Shown in pieces: positions 26,383 through 34,654 of a DNA stretch of 64,000 bases. The notes beneath the pieces were generated by a model, which saw only the letters and a list, made by a program, of their open reading frames with translations, was not told the origin of the DNA and made no database searches. The first letter of the stretch is position 1. Each line of letters opens with the position of its first letter. Source of the stretch: Mannheimia glucosida (GTDB lineage: Bacteria > Pseudomonadota > Gammaproteobacteria > Enterobacterales > Pasteurellaceae); NCBI RefSeq assembly GCF_046267875.1, contig NZ_CP176502.1, positions 558,001 to 622,000 on the forward strand, given 5' to 3'. A program made the translations under genes and the position numbers.

Positions 26383-26748
26383 ATGACGATTATTTATCAA
26401 ACGACCTTTACCAAAATCGGGAATTTCGCTCAGGAATCATTAGCAGACAATATGTTAATCACTTTTAAACAAGGCGCACCGGCAGATTTAGAAGATTACT
26501 GCTTCATTCATAATCCATCTGAATTAAGTAGCCCTTTACAAGTAGGCGATATTGCTGAATTTGATGGCGTAGCTTATCCGATTACGGCAGTTGGTAGCGT
26601 TGCATCTGAAAACTTATCTGCCCTCGGACACATTACCTTCCGTTTTGACGGGGCAAATGATGCGGAGTTTCCGGGGAGCGTACACGTTGTCGGTACACCA
26701 CCAAAAACATTAACGGAAAACTCCACCTTAATCATTAAACGTGATTAA
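26383..26748 (+). CDS. srlB: PTS glucitol/sorbitol transporter, IIA component
   Basis: The 121-residue soluble protein accepts phosphate from HPr and hands it to SrlE. It matches E. coli SrlB (TIIYQTTFTKIG, FKQGAPADLEDYCFIHN, HITFRFDGANDAEFPGSVHV). His43 in CFIHN is the likely phosphorylation site. The start is set at MTIIYQ (26383), where the family begins; a longer reading would run into the uptake-signal hairpin. Confidence 0.95.
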   Translation: MTIIYQTTFTKIGNFAQESLADNMLITFKQGAPADLEDYCFIHNPSELSSPLQVGDIAEFDGVAYPITAVGSVASENLSALGHITFRFDGANDAEFPGSVHVVGTPPKTLTENSTLIIKRD

Positions 26749-26795
26749 TCATCGCTGAAACATTATTTCAAATTGAAAATTAAGAGGAATACATT

Positions 26796-27584
26796 ATGAA
26801 CAATGAAAAAAAAGTCGCTATCGTTGTTGGCGGCGGTCAAACACTTGGAGCTTTTTTATCTGAAGGCTTGGCAGATGCCGGTTATCGAGTGGTGGTTGCT
26901 GACTTAAACGGCGAAAATGCACAAAAAGTGGCAGCCGATATTAATGCCAAACAAGGTGAAGGAAATGCGATTGGAGTGCAAGTCGATGCGGCTGATGAAC
27001 CAAGCGTTGAAGCACTAGCTAAAGCAACAGATACAGCATTCGGGCGTGCCGATGTATTGGTTTACAGTGCAGGCACAGCGAAAGCATCGCCTATTTGGGA
27101 TTTCAACTTAAACGATTTTGATTTGTCGGTAAAAGTGAATTTAACCGGTTATTTCTTAACCGCAAAACACTTCTCCCGCTTAATGATTCGTGACGGTATT
27201 AAAGGGCGTATCATTCAAATTAATTCTAAATCAGGTAAAGTGGGGAGTAAGTACAATTCCGGTTATAGTGCAGCGAAATTTGGTGGTGTAGGTTTAACAC
27301 AATCGTTAGCATTAGACTTGGCAGATAAAGGCATTACCGTGCATTCATTAATGTTAGGCAATTTATTGAAATCACCGATGTTCCAATCGTTAATTCCGCA
27401 ATATGCGGCAAAACTCGGCATTCCGGAAAGCGAAGTAGAGCAAGTTTATATTGATAAAGTGCCTTTAAAACGTGGTTGTGATTATCAAGATGTGCTGAAT
27501 GTCTTAAAATTCTATGCCAGCGAAGAGGCAGCTTATTGCACAGGACAGTCTATTAATATTACCGGTGGTCAGGTAATGTTCTAA
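26796..27584 (+). CDS. srlD: sorbitol-6-phosphate 2-dehydrogenase
   Basis: The 262-residue short-chain dehydrogenase oxidises sorbitol 6-phosphate to fructose 6-phosphate with NAD. It has the N-terminal cofactor loop VVGGGQTLGAFLSEGL (residues 9-24), the NAG-like SAGTA segment near residue 90, the catalytic Ser region INSKSGKVGSK and the Tyr-x3-Lys pair in YSAAK near residue 158. It follows srlB by 47 bases with an AGAGGAAT ribosome site. Confidence 0.95.
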   Translation: MNNEKKVAIVVGGGQTLGAFLSEGLADAGYRVVVADLNGENAQKVAADINAKQGEGNAIGVQVDAADEPSVEALAKATDTAFGRADVLVYSAGTAKASPIWDFNLNDFDLSVKVNLTGYFLTAKHFSRLMIRDGIKGRIIQINSKSGKVGSKYNSGYSAAKFGGVGLTQSLALDLADKGITVHSLMLGNLLKSPMFQSLIPQYAAKLGIPESEVEQVYIDKVPLKRGCDYQDVLNVLKFYASEEAAYCTGQSINITGGQVMF

Positions 27585-27588
27585 GCAA

Positions 27589-27655
27589 ACAAGCGGTCAA
27601 ATTTGTCGATTTTTTTACAACAATTTGCAAAAAATGACTAAAATAAACCGCTTGT
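27589..27655. repeat. inverted uptake signal sequence pair after srlD
   Basis: ACAAGCGGT (27589-27597) and ACCGCTTGT (27647-27655) enclose AT-rich sequence including a TTTGCAAAA spacer. The pair lies in the 168-base junction between srlD and srlM. Confidence 0.8.
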
Positions 27656-27678
27656 TAATTCGCCACACCGGTTGATAT

Positions 27679-27740
27679 GCCACAGGGGAAAGCGTATTGT
27701 TTTGAAATCGCAGATACGTTTAGGCTCTGTGGCCTTTTAT
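27679..27740 (+). other. two-tier intercistronic hairpin upstream of srlM
   Basis: An outer stem GCCACAG/CTGTGGC (27679-27685 with 27727-27733) encloses an inner stem AAGCGTAT/ATACGTTT (27690-27697 with 27714-27721, one G-U pair). It is followed by CTTTTATT and then the srlM ribosome site. It can act as an attenuator or RNA stabiliser in the sorbitol operon. Confidence 0.5.
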
Positions 27741-27752
27741 TAAGGAGCAATG

Positions 27753-28133
27753 ATGGATTCAATTACACTTCTGATTATATTGGCAATGATAATGTGGCTG
27801 TTACAAGCCGTTTTGGGGTGGCTTCAAATTAAAGCCTTTAACCAAGCCTTTATGGAAATCAGCAAGAAAGGCAAAGTAACAGTTGGGCGTAATAGTGGTC
27901 GCTTTAACCCAAAATCGGTTATTGTATTGGCGTTTGATGATGAGAAAAAAGTGGTAGATAGCCTTTGTATGAAAGGATTTTCCGTCTTTGCCAGACCGCA
28001 GAAATTAGCGTCTGTGATTGGTTTGTCTCTTGATCAAATTGTGCCGGAAAAAATCTTTCCAACCGATAAACGTTCACAATTTGCCTTAAAAGTGGCGATA
28101 TCTTCCGGATATAGTTGCTCAGATCAAAAATAA
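27753..28133 (+). CDS. srlM: glucitol operon activator protein GutM
   Basis: The 126-residue protein is GutM, which helps switch on the sorbitol operon. It has an N-terminal membrane-spanning segment (residues 4-25) and the family core VTVGRNSGRFNPKSVIVLAF, with KGFSVFARPQKLASVIGL near residue 80. Two adjacent ATGs are present; the second, at 27753, is favoured because the AGGAG site is then 5 bases away rather than 2. It is preceded by a structured intercistronic region. Confidence 0.9.
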   Translation: MDSITLLIILAMIMWLLQAVLGWLQIKAFNQAFMEISKKGKVTVGRNSGRFNPKSVIVLAFDDEKKVVDSLCMKGFSVFARPQKLASVIGLSLDQIVPEKIFPTDKRSQFALKVAISSGYSCSDQK

Positions 28134-28195
28134 TGCGATTTTTTATTTCATTTTGAATATTTTTTTAGCTAAAAATGAGATAATGGAGAATAAAT

Positions 28196-28843
28196 ATGCA
28201 GATCAATAGTGTCATCTTTGATATGGATGGGGTAATGATTGATTCAGAACCCCAATGGGCAGAGGCTCAAATTGCGGTATTAGCCGATTTAGGTATTAAT
28301 ATAACCGAGCAAGATTGCGAACAACTCACCAGAGGTAAGCGGATTGATGAGTTGAGCGACACTTGGATTAAAAAATTTCAGTTATCTGTTTCCAACCAAG
28401 CATTAAGTGAAGCCATTTTGGCACACGGCTGTGCTGCAATCGAGCAACACGGCAAAGCATTAACGGGTTTATATGAATTATTGGATTTCTTAAAATCTAA
28501 TCATATCAAGTTGGCAGTGGCTACCTCATCGCCGCCGGTGGTGATTAAAGCGGTGTTTGATCGCTTAAAACTGTGGGATTATTTCCCGATTCAATGTAGT
28601 GCAATGGATGAAGAATACGGTAAGCCACACCCTGCGGTCTATTTGAGTGCCGTGAAAAAATTAGGTATTGAAAAACAAGAATGTATCGTTATTGAAGACA
28701 GTGTAACCGGCTTAATTGCCGCCAAAGCCGCTAATTTAACTACGTTTTTGGTGAATACCAATTATCAAAATGAAAAATTTTCAATTGCCGATAAAAGAAT
28801 GGCATCGCTACTAGATGTTATTGAAAAATTAAAACAGCATTAG
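28196..28843 (+). CDS. hxpB: HAD-family sugar phosphatase, HxpB (YniC)-like
   Basis: The 215-residue protein is a haloacid-dehalogenase-type phosphatase with the nucleophile Asp in FDMDGVMIDSEP (residues 9-20), motif II ATSSPP near residue 109, the motif III lysine in YGKPHP and acidic motif IV in VIEDSVTG. E. coli HxpB hydrolyses 2-deoxyglucose 6-phosphate and hexitol phosphates such as sorbitol 6-phosphate. Its place inside the srl operon fits removal of excess sorbitol phosphate, which is an inference. Confidence 0.85.
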   Translation: MQINSVIFDMDGVMIDSEPQWAEAQIAVLADLGINITEQDCEQLTRGKRIDELSDTWIKKFQLSVSNQALSEAILAHGCAAIEQHGKALTGLYELLDFLKSNHIKLAVATSSPPVVIKAVFDRLKLWDYFPIQCSAMDEEYGKPHPAVYLSAVKKLGIEKQECIVIEDSVTGLIAAKAANLTTFLVNTNYQNEKFSIADKRMASLLDVIEKLKQH

Positions 28844-28885
28844 CACAGATTAGCTCGCTCCAATCTTTGCTAAATTGGAGGAACA

Positions 28886-29683
28886 ATGAAACCTTTTGAA
28901 AGAAGACAGCAAATTTTAGCCTACTTAGCTCAGCACGGTAGAACCGAAGTGGACGTGCTGGCAGACTATTTTAAGCTAACCGGCGCAACCATTCGTAAAG
29001 ATTTAACCTCACTCGAAGAAGATAAGAAAGTCTTGCGTACTTATGGCAGCGTGGTCTTAATTGATGAAGAAATTCTTGAACGGGAAGAGAAAATCAATAA
29101 AGAGGACAAAGACGATAAACCGCTTGCCCAGAAAACCGGCATTAATCTTCAACAAAAGCAAGCTATCGGGCAAAAAGCAGCCGAGCTTATCAGCGAAGGT
29201 AATTCGGTAATTTTTGATGCCGGAAGTACCGTACTACAAATGATCCCTCACCTAAAGCCGTTTGATAATCTTTCTTTGATGACAAACAGCCTAACCATCT
29301 TTAATGCAATTTTAGCGTTAAATAAATCTTATAATTTATTGATTTCCGGTGGTACTTTCCGCGAAAAATCCGCCTCTTTCCACGGCTATTTTGCAGAGTC
29401 TGCGTTTATCGGCTCAACTTTCGATCTACTTTTTATCGGCACGGACGGTTTTGATTTGGAAGTAGGGCTAACTACCTTTAATGAAGTCTATAAAGTCAGC
29501 TCACTGATGTGTGATGCGGCGAAAAAAATCGTGGTGTTGGCTGATTCCAGTAAATTTGGGCGGAAAAGCCCGAATATTGTGTGTGGGTTAGAAAAAATCC
29601 ATACCATTATTACCGATGAAGGCTTATCATTAGAAATGAGAGAGCAAATTCGAGAAAAAGGTATCGAACTGTTAATCGTATAA
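28886..29683 (+). CDS. srlR: DeoR-family repressor of the sorbitol operon
   Basis: The 265-residue protein has an N-terminal DeoR helix-turn-helix (KLTGATIRKDLTSLEEDKKV, RTYGSVVLIDEE) and a C-terminal sensor domain (FDAGSTVLQMIPHL, GGTFREKSASFHGYFAESAF, TDGFDLEVGLTTFNEVYKVS, LADSSKFGRKSPNIV) that agrees closely with E. coli SrlR/GutR. It lies within the operon it controls, as in E. coli, between hxpB and gutQ. Confidence 0.94.
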   Translation: MKPFERRQQILAYLAQHGRTEVDVLADYFKLTGATIRKDLTSLEEDKKVLRTYGSVVLIDEEILEREEKINKEDKDDKPLAQKTGINLQQKQAIGQKAAELISEGNSVIFDAGSTVLQMIPHLKPFDNLSLMTNSLTIFNAILALNKSYNLLISGGTFREKSASFHGYFAESAFIGSTFDLLFIGTDGFDLEVGLTTFNEVYKVSSLMCDAAKKIVVLADSSKFGRKSPNIVCGLEKIHTIITDEGLSLEMREQIREKGIELLIV

Positions 29684-29693
29684 GGACTGGAAA

Positions 29694-30629
29694 ATGAACC
29701 ATTTAGAGAGTGCAAAAGAAACGTTAAACCTCTATGCTCAGCAGATTATCACGCTAAACCATCGACTTTCTGAAGAATTTAATGAGGTGGTAAATATGAT
29801 ACTCGCCTGTCAAGGGCGAGTGGTTGTTGGCGGTATTGGAAAATCGGGGTTGGTCGGCAAAAAAATGGTGGCAACTTTAGCTTCCACCGGTACGCCAAGT
29901 TTTTTCTTACACCCGACAGAGGCTTTTCACGGCGATTTGGGAATGTTGAAACCGATTGATATGGTGATTCTGATTTCGAACAGCGGTGAAACCGATGATG
30001 TGAATAAACTGATCCCAAGCCTGAAAAATTTCGGCAATAAAATTATTGCAATGACCGGCAACCCCTATTCTACACTCGGGCGAAATGCCGATGTGATTTT
30101 AAATATCGGGGTAGAGCGTGAGGCTTGCCTGAATAACCTCGCCCCAACCAGCTCTACTTTGGTCACGATGGCTTTAGGTGATGCGTTGGCAATCGCCTTA
30201 ATGAAAGCTCGGGATTTCCGCCCTGAAGATTTTGCCCGCTTCCACCCCGGTGGCAGTCTTGGTCGTAAATTATTGAACAGAGTGCGAGATGTGATGGTGC
30301 GTAAAGTGCCAATCGCCGGTTTAGACACCACCTTTACCGAATGTTTATCTGTAATGAATGAGGGACGTATGGGGGTGGCGGTAATTATGCAAGACGATAA
30401 ATTGGAAGGCATTATTACCGATGGTGATATTCGCCGCACACTGGCACAATTCGGGGCAGATAGCCTGAATAAAACCGCTCAAGAAATTATGACTCGCAAC
30501 CCGAAAACCATTAACGATACCGAATTTTTAGCCAAAGCCGAAGATTTAATGAAAGAGCTGAAAATTCACTCCTTAATTGCAGTGAATGATGAAGGCAAAG
30601 TAACGGGATTGATGGAGTTTTCTAGCTAG
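29694..30629 (+). CDS. gutQ: D-arabinose 5-phosphate isomerase GutQ
   Basis: The 311-residue protein has an N-terminal SIS sugar-isomerase domain (GIGKSGLVGKKMVATLASTG near residue 43, LISNSGETDDV near residue 86) and two C-terminal CBS domains (about residues 200-311, with TDGDIRRTL). It interconverts ribulose 5-phosphate and arabinose 5-phosphate, the first step to KDO for lipopolysaccharide. Location at the end of the srl operon, 10 bases after srlR, matches E. coli gutQ and distinguishes it from kdsD. Confidence 0.92.
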   Translation: MNHLESAKETLNLYAQQIITLNHRLSEEFNEVVNMILACQGRVVVGGIGKSGLVGKKMVATLASTGTPSFFLHPTEAFHGDLGMLKPIDMVILISNSGETDDVNKLIPSLKNFGNKIIAMTGNPYSTLGRNADVILNIGVEREACLNNLAPTSSTLVTMALGDALAIALMKARDFRPEDFARFHPGGSLGRKLLNRVRDVMVRKVPIAGLDTTFTECLSVMNEGRMGVAVIMQDDKLEGIITDGDIRRTLAQFGADSLNKTAQEIMTRNPKTINDTEFLAKAEDLMKELKIHSLIAVNDEGKVTGLMEFSS

Positions 30630-30642
30630 TTTGTAGATTTAA

Positions 30643-30673
30643 CGATGGTGCAAGCGTCCACGCTTGTGCCGTT
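30643..30673. repeat. REP-like palindrome (copy B), left flank of RAYT
   Basis: GGTGCAAGCG, TCCA loop, CGCTTGTGCC (30647-30670). It ends three bases from the RAYT stop codon and faces copy C in the opposite loop orientation (TCCA here, AGGA there). Confidence 0.88.
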
Positions 30674-31224
30674 CACTGACATATATCAATATCTAATAAA
30701 ACAGGTAAGTTGTTAGCATAATTTCTTGCACTGCTATATTTCCATTCAAATGCCTCGCATACAAAACCGCTTACGATAGGGTTGTTGTGAATATAGTTTA
30801 GCTTTTCATCAAAAAATTTCTGAGAATAGATTGTTATCGGTTGGTTATGATGTTGCCAAAGTTGGTATTGCTTGACATTATTTCGTTGTTTAGCTGCCCG
30901 AGTAAACATCCATAATAACCATTCTTTTCTACTTTCTTGGGGATTTGTTTTAATTTGCTGAATCAACATTTTAGATGTAAATGTTTTAAAATCTCTTATT
31001 AAATCTGACGGGTTTTGGTCTTTTGCTTGAAATAATAAATGAATATGGCTTGGCATGATGCAGTAGCCATATAAAATCATCCCTTTTTGTTTTCGACAAT
31101 AATTCAATGATTGGATAATGGTTTGAAAATAATCTTCTCGAATAAATAGATCAATCCAATAAACTGTTGCAAAACTAACAAAATAGGCTCCGCTCTTCTC
31201 ATAAAACTTATATTTTCTACTCAT
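30673..31224 (-). CDS. REP-associated tyrosine transposase (RAYT, IS200/IS605-related TnpA-REP)
   Basis: The 183-residue protein belongs to the Y1/HUH single-strand nucleases called RAYTs. It has the metal-binding His-hydrophobic-His motif in IMPSHIHLLF (His60, His62) and the nucleophile tyrosine Tyr144 in KLNYIHNNP, followed by the usual FVCEAFEWKYSSARNY tail. RAYTs are thought to bind, cut and spread REP palindromes. Here inverted palindromes of the same family flank the gene on both sides, and related palindromes and two broken copies of the gene occur elsewhere in the window. Confidence 0.93.
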   Translation of the reverse strand: MSRKYKFYEKSGAYFVSFATVYWIDLFIREDYFQTIIQSLNYCRKQKGMILYGYCIMPSHIHLLFQAKDQNPSDLIRDFKTFTSKMLIQQIKTNPQESRKEWLLWMFTRAAKQRNNVKQYQLWQHHNQPITIYSQKFFDEKLNYIHNNPIVSGFVCEAFEWKYSSARNYANNLPVLLDIDICQ

Positions 31225-31332
31225 TATGAACCTCTAAAGTGCAGTTTATGCTGATAGTAATATAGGTGAACAGTTAGGGTTAGCAATTCATTTTATTTTT
31301 TCGATGTAGATCGCAAAAATAGAATTATGCTT

Positions 31333-31356
31333 GGCACAAGCGAGGACGCTTGTGCC
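31333..31356. repeat. REP-like palindrome (copy C), right flank of RAYT
   Basis: GGCACAAGCG, AGGA loop, CGCTTGTGCC: a perfect 10-bp stem. It lies about 110 bases upstream of the RAYT start and in inverted orientation to copy B. Confidence 0.88.
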
Positions 31357-31372
31357 ATCTTTACTTCAAAAA

Positions 31373-31431
31373 TGTGAACTAGATCACATTTTCAAATCTA
31401 CCCCAAAAAAATTAATGTGATCTACTTCACA
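31373..31431. promoter_or_regulatory. two CRP-cAMP sites upstream of mtlA
   Basis: TGTGA-ACTAGA-TCACA (31373-31388) and TGTGA-TCTACT-TCACA (31416-31431) are both perfect CRP palindromes, 43 bases apart centre to centre (about four helical turns). They lie 95-153 bases upstream of mtlA and indicate strong catabolite control. Confidence 0.87.
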
Positions 31432-31525
31432 TTTTTGAGAGAAACATTTTTGTAACTTTTGAAAGTGGTGCTAATTTAAGCACGATTTTTTCAACCCTAA
31501 TTTTCTCTCCTTTTTTGAGGTTTCT

Positions 31526-33388
31526 ATGTCTAATTTAAAAGTGAAAGTCCAAGGTTTTGGGCGTTTCTTATCAAATATGGTGATGCCGAATATCGGAGCC
31601 TTTATTGCGTGGGGCTTTATCACCGCCCTGTTTATTCCAACCGGTTGGTTACCGAACGAAACTTTTGCCAAGCTGGTCGGCCCGATGATTACTTACTTGC
31701 TGCCTCTGTTAATCGGTTACAGCGGTGGTAAATTAGTCGGTGGCGAGCGTGGTGCAGTTGTGGGGGCAATTACCACAATGGGTATCATCGTGGGTTCTGA
31801 AATCCCGATGTTCTTAGGTGCGATGATTGTCGGCCCACTTGGCGGCTGGGCGATCAAAACGTTCGATAAAGCGATTGACGGCAAAGTAAAAAGCGGTTTT
31901 GAGATGTTGGTAAACAACTTCTCGGTCGGGATCATCGGTATGATTTTGGCAATGCTTTCATTTGCTTTCATCGGCGGTATCGTCACCCAAATTTCTGCGG
32001 CATTAGGTGCAGGCGTAGGAGCATTAGTTGAAGCAGGTCTTCTGCCATTAACTTCAATTATTGTTGAGCCGGCGAAAATCCTGTTCTTAAACAACGCCAT
32101 CAACCACGGTGTATTCACGCCACTTGGTACAGCACAAGCACAAGAAGTGGGCAAATCTATTCTGTTCTTAATTGAAGCGAACCCGGGCCCGGGCTTTGGT
32201 ATCTTGCTTGCCTATATGTTCTTTGGTCGTGGCACCGCAAAACAAACCGCAGGTAGTGCATCAATCATTCACTTCTTAGGCGGTATTCACGAAATCTACT
32301 TCCCGTATGTGTTAATGAGCCCACGCTTAATTCTTGCCGTGATTGCAGGCGGTGCAACCGGTGTTTTAACCAACTCATTATTAGGTGGCGGTTTAATCGC
32401 ACCAGCTTCTCCGGGTTCAATTTTCGCTATTCTTGCGATGACTGCACCGGGTGCTCACTTTGCTGTGATTGCCTCCGTGATTCTTTCTTGTGCCGTGACT
32501 TTTGCGATTGCGTCAATCTTACTCAAAACCCAAAAAGGTGAAGCCTCATTGGAAGATGCACAAGCACAAACTCAAGCGATGAAAGCAGAAAGCAAAGGCG
32601 TAGCAGCGGCTGCGGTAAATGGTAACATCAACAAAATCTATGTAGCGTGTGATGCCGGTATGGGTTCAAGTGCGATGGGTGCGAGTATGTTACGCAAAAA
32701 AGTGCAAGCGGCAGGCTTAAACATTGAAGTCCAAAACTTAGCGATCAACGACTTACCGCAAGACGCACAACTGGTGATTACCCACAAAGACTTAACCGCC
32801 CGTGCAACACAACGTGTGGCAACGGCTCAACACTTATCGCTCACTAACTTCTTAGACAGTGCATTCTATGACAGCTTAGTGGCAAAATTAGGCAATAACC
32901 AGCCTCAACAAGCGGTGCAAACAGCGGAAAATTCTGTAAAGGAAGCGCAAGCGGAAGGCTTAACACTCCAAGCTGCCCAAGTCTTTTTAGGTTTACAAGC
33001 AAACAGTAAAGAAGAAGCGATCCGCTTTGCCGGTGAGCAATTAGTTAAAGCCGGTTTTGTTCAGCCAAGCTATGTAGATGCAATGTTCGCCCGTGAGCAA
33101 ATGGTTTCCACCTACTTAGGCGAAGGCTTAGCTGTGCCACACGGTACATCTGATGCCAAAGACAGCGTGCTGAAAACCGGTATCGTAGTCTGCCAATACC
33201 CGAACGGCGTTCGCTTTACCGATGAAGAAGACGGCGTGGCGAAACTGGTGGTCGGTATTGCAGCAAAAGGCAACGATCATATTCAGATTTTAAGTGCAAT
33301 TACCAACGCACTGGACGATGAACAGGCAATGAAAACCTTAACACAAACCAACAATGTTGATGAAGTATTAGCGTTATTGGCGAAGTAA
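31526..33388 (+). CDS. mtlA: PTS mannitol transporter, IICBA
   Basis: The 620-residue protein fuses a membrane IIC domain (residues 1-340), a IIB domain with phosphocysteine Cys375 (IYVACDAGMGSSAMGAS) and a C-terminal IIA domain with phosphohistidine His539 (GLAVPHGTSD). It imports mannitol as mannitol 1-phosphate. The IIC part has the family signature GGIHEIYFPYVLM. It starts the mtl operon; a pair of palindromes sits between it and mtlD. Confidence 0.97.
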   Translation: MSNLKVKVQGFGRFLSNMVMPNIGAFIAWGFITALFIPTGWLPNETFAKLVGPMITYLLPLLIGYSGGKLVGGERGAVVGAITTMGIIVGSEIPMFLGAMIVGPLGGWAIKTFDKAIDGKVKSGFEMLVNNFSVGIIGMILAMLSFAFIGGIVTQISAALGAGVGALVEAGLLPLTSIIVEPAKILFLNNAINHGVFTPLGTAQAQEVGKSILFLIEANPGPGFGILLAYMFFGRGTAKQTAGSASIIHFLGGIHEIYFPYVLMSPRLILAVIAGGATGVLTNSLLGGGLIAPASPGSIFAILAMTAPGAHFAVIASVILSCAVTFAIASILLKTQKGEASLEDAQAQTQAMKAESKGVAAAAVNGNINKIYVACDAGMGSSAMGASMLRKKVQAAGLNIEVQNLAINDLPQDAQLVITHKDLTARATQRVATAQHLSLTNFLDSAFYDSLVAKLGNNQPQQAVQTAENSVKEAQAEGLTLQAAQVFLGLQANSKEEAIRFAGEQLVKAGFVQPSYVDAMFAREQMVSTYLGEGLAVPHGTSDAKDSVLKTGIVVCQYPNGVRFTDEEDGVAKLVVGIAAKGNDHIQILSAITNALDDEQAMKTLTQTNNVDEVLALLAK

Positions 33389-33401
33389 TCGCATATTTGA
33401 T

Positions 33402-33425
33402 GGCGCAAGCGTCCACGCTTGTGCC
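33402..33425. repeat. REP-like palindrome (copy D) between mtlA and mtlD
   Basis: GGCGCAAGCG, TCCA loop, CGCTTGTGCC, directly after the mtlA stop. It is paired with copy E in inverted orientation 28 bases further on. Confidence 0.85.
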
Positions 33426-33453
33426 TTTTACTTTTTATTTTAAAATCAGAGAA

Positions 33454-33475
33454 GCACCAGCGTGGACGCTGGCGC
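33454..33475. repeat. REP-like palindrome (copy E), CCAGCG variant
   Basis: GCACCAGCG, TGGA loop, CGCTGGCGC. The stem core is CCAGCG rather than CAAGCG, so it is a second subtype; the loop is the complement of copy D. Together D and E form a BIME-like pair at the mtlA-mtlD junction. Confidence 0.82.
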
Positions 33476-33503
33476 TATCTAGAACTTTTTCGGAGAACAA
33501 ATT

Positions 33504-34643
33504 ATGAACGCACTCCATTTTGGTGCCGGTAATATCGGGCGTGGCTTTATCGGCAAACTGCTTGCTGATGCCGGTATTTTCGTGACTTTTGCCGATATTA
33601 ACCAAACTCAAATCGACCAAATCAACCAAAACAAGCAATACGGCGTGAAAATCGTGGGCGATGACAGCCGTGTGGAAATTGTCAAAAACATTGCGGCAAT
33701 TAACTCGAAAGACGAAAACGCCGTGATTGAGCAAGTGAAAACCACCGATTTAATCACCACCGCAGTCGGCCCGAATGTGCTTGGCTTTATTGCCCCACTG
33801 TTCGCCAAAGCGTTAGTCGCTCGTGTGGAAAGTGGCAACACCCAACCGCTGAATATTATCGCCTGTGAAAATATGGTGCGTGGCACGTCATTCTTTAAAG
33901 CAAAAATTTTTGAAAATCTGACCGCTTGCGAACAGGAAAAAATCGAGCAACTGGTGGGGTTTGTGGACTCTGCTGTGGACAGAATTGTGCCACCAGCCGA
34001 GCCGAATCCTGCGGATCCGCTGGAAGTCACGGTGGAAGAGTTCAGCGAGTGGATTGTGGATCAAACCCAGTTCAAAGGCGACATTCCAAACATCAAAGGA
34101 ATGGAATTAACCGATAACCTGATGGCGTTTGTGGAACGTAAACTGTTCACCCTTAACACCGGGCATTTAATCTGTGCCTACTTGGGCAAACAAGCGGGTG
34201 TGAAATGGATTAAAGAGGCGATTGCGATTGAGGAAATCAAAGCTCAGGTAAAAGCCACGATGGAAGAGAGCGGTGCAGTGCTGATTAAACGTTACGGCTT
34301 CGACCCACAAGCCCATTCGGCGTATATCGAAAAAATCCTCAAACGTTTTGCTAACCCGTACTTAAACGATGACGTAAACCGTGTAGGGCGTGAGCCAATC
34401 CGCAAACTCAGCGAAAACGACCGCTTGATCAAACCGTTGCGTGGCACGTTGGAATATGGCTTGCCGTATCAAAACTTGGTCAAAGGCGTGGTAATGGCAT
34501 TGCAATATCGCAATGAGGAAGACCCACAAGCGGTCGAACTTGCCGAATTTATTGCAAATCACGGTGTGGCGGCAGCGGTGGAAAAATACACCGGTTTAAC
34601 CGACCAAGCGGTCATTGCTCAAGTGGTGGAATTATATCAATAA
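33504..34643 (+). CDS. mtlD: mannitol-1-phosphate 5-dehydrogenase
   Basis: The 379-residue enzyme oxidises mannitol 1-phosphate to fructose 6-phosphate with NAD. It begins with the NAD-binding loop LHFGAGNIGRGFIGKLL and carries the long-chain mannitol dehydrogenase core (EFSEWIVDQTQFKG, then KLFTLNTGHLICAYLG with the conserved Asn-x-x-His). It follows mtlA by 115 bases occupied by two palindromes, which may set the ratio of transporter to enzyme. Confidence 0.96.
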   Translation: MNALHFGAGNIGRGFIGKLLADAGIFVTFADINQTQIDQINQNKQYGVKIVGDDSRVEIVKNIAAINSKDENAVIEQVKTTDLITTAVGPNVLGFIAPLFAKALVARVESGNTQPLNIIACENMVRGTSFFKAKIFENLTACEQEKIEQLVGFVDSAVDRIVPPAEPNPADPLEVTVEEFSEWIVDQTQFKGDIPNIKGMELTDNLMAFVERKLFTLNTGHLICAYLGKQAGVKWIKEAIAIEEIKAQVKATMEESGAVLIKRYGFDPQAHSAYIEKILKRFANPYLNDDVNRVGREPIRKLSENDRLIKPLRGTLEYGLPYQNLVKGVVMALQYRNEEDPQAVELAEFIANHGVAAAVEKYTGLTDQAVIAQVVELYQ

Positions 34644-34654
34644 TTCTTGACACT

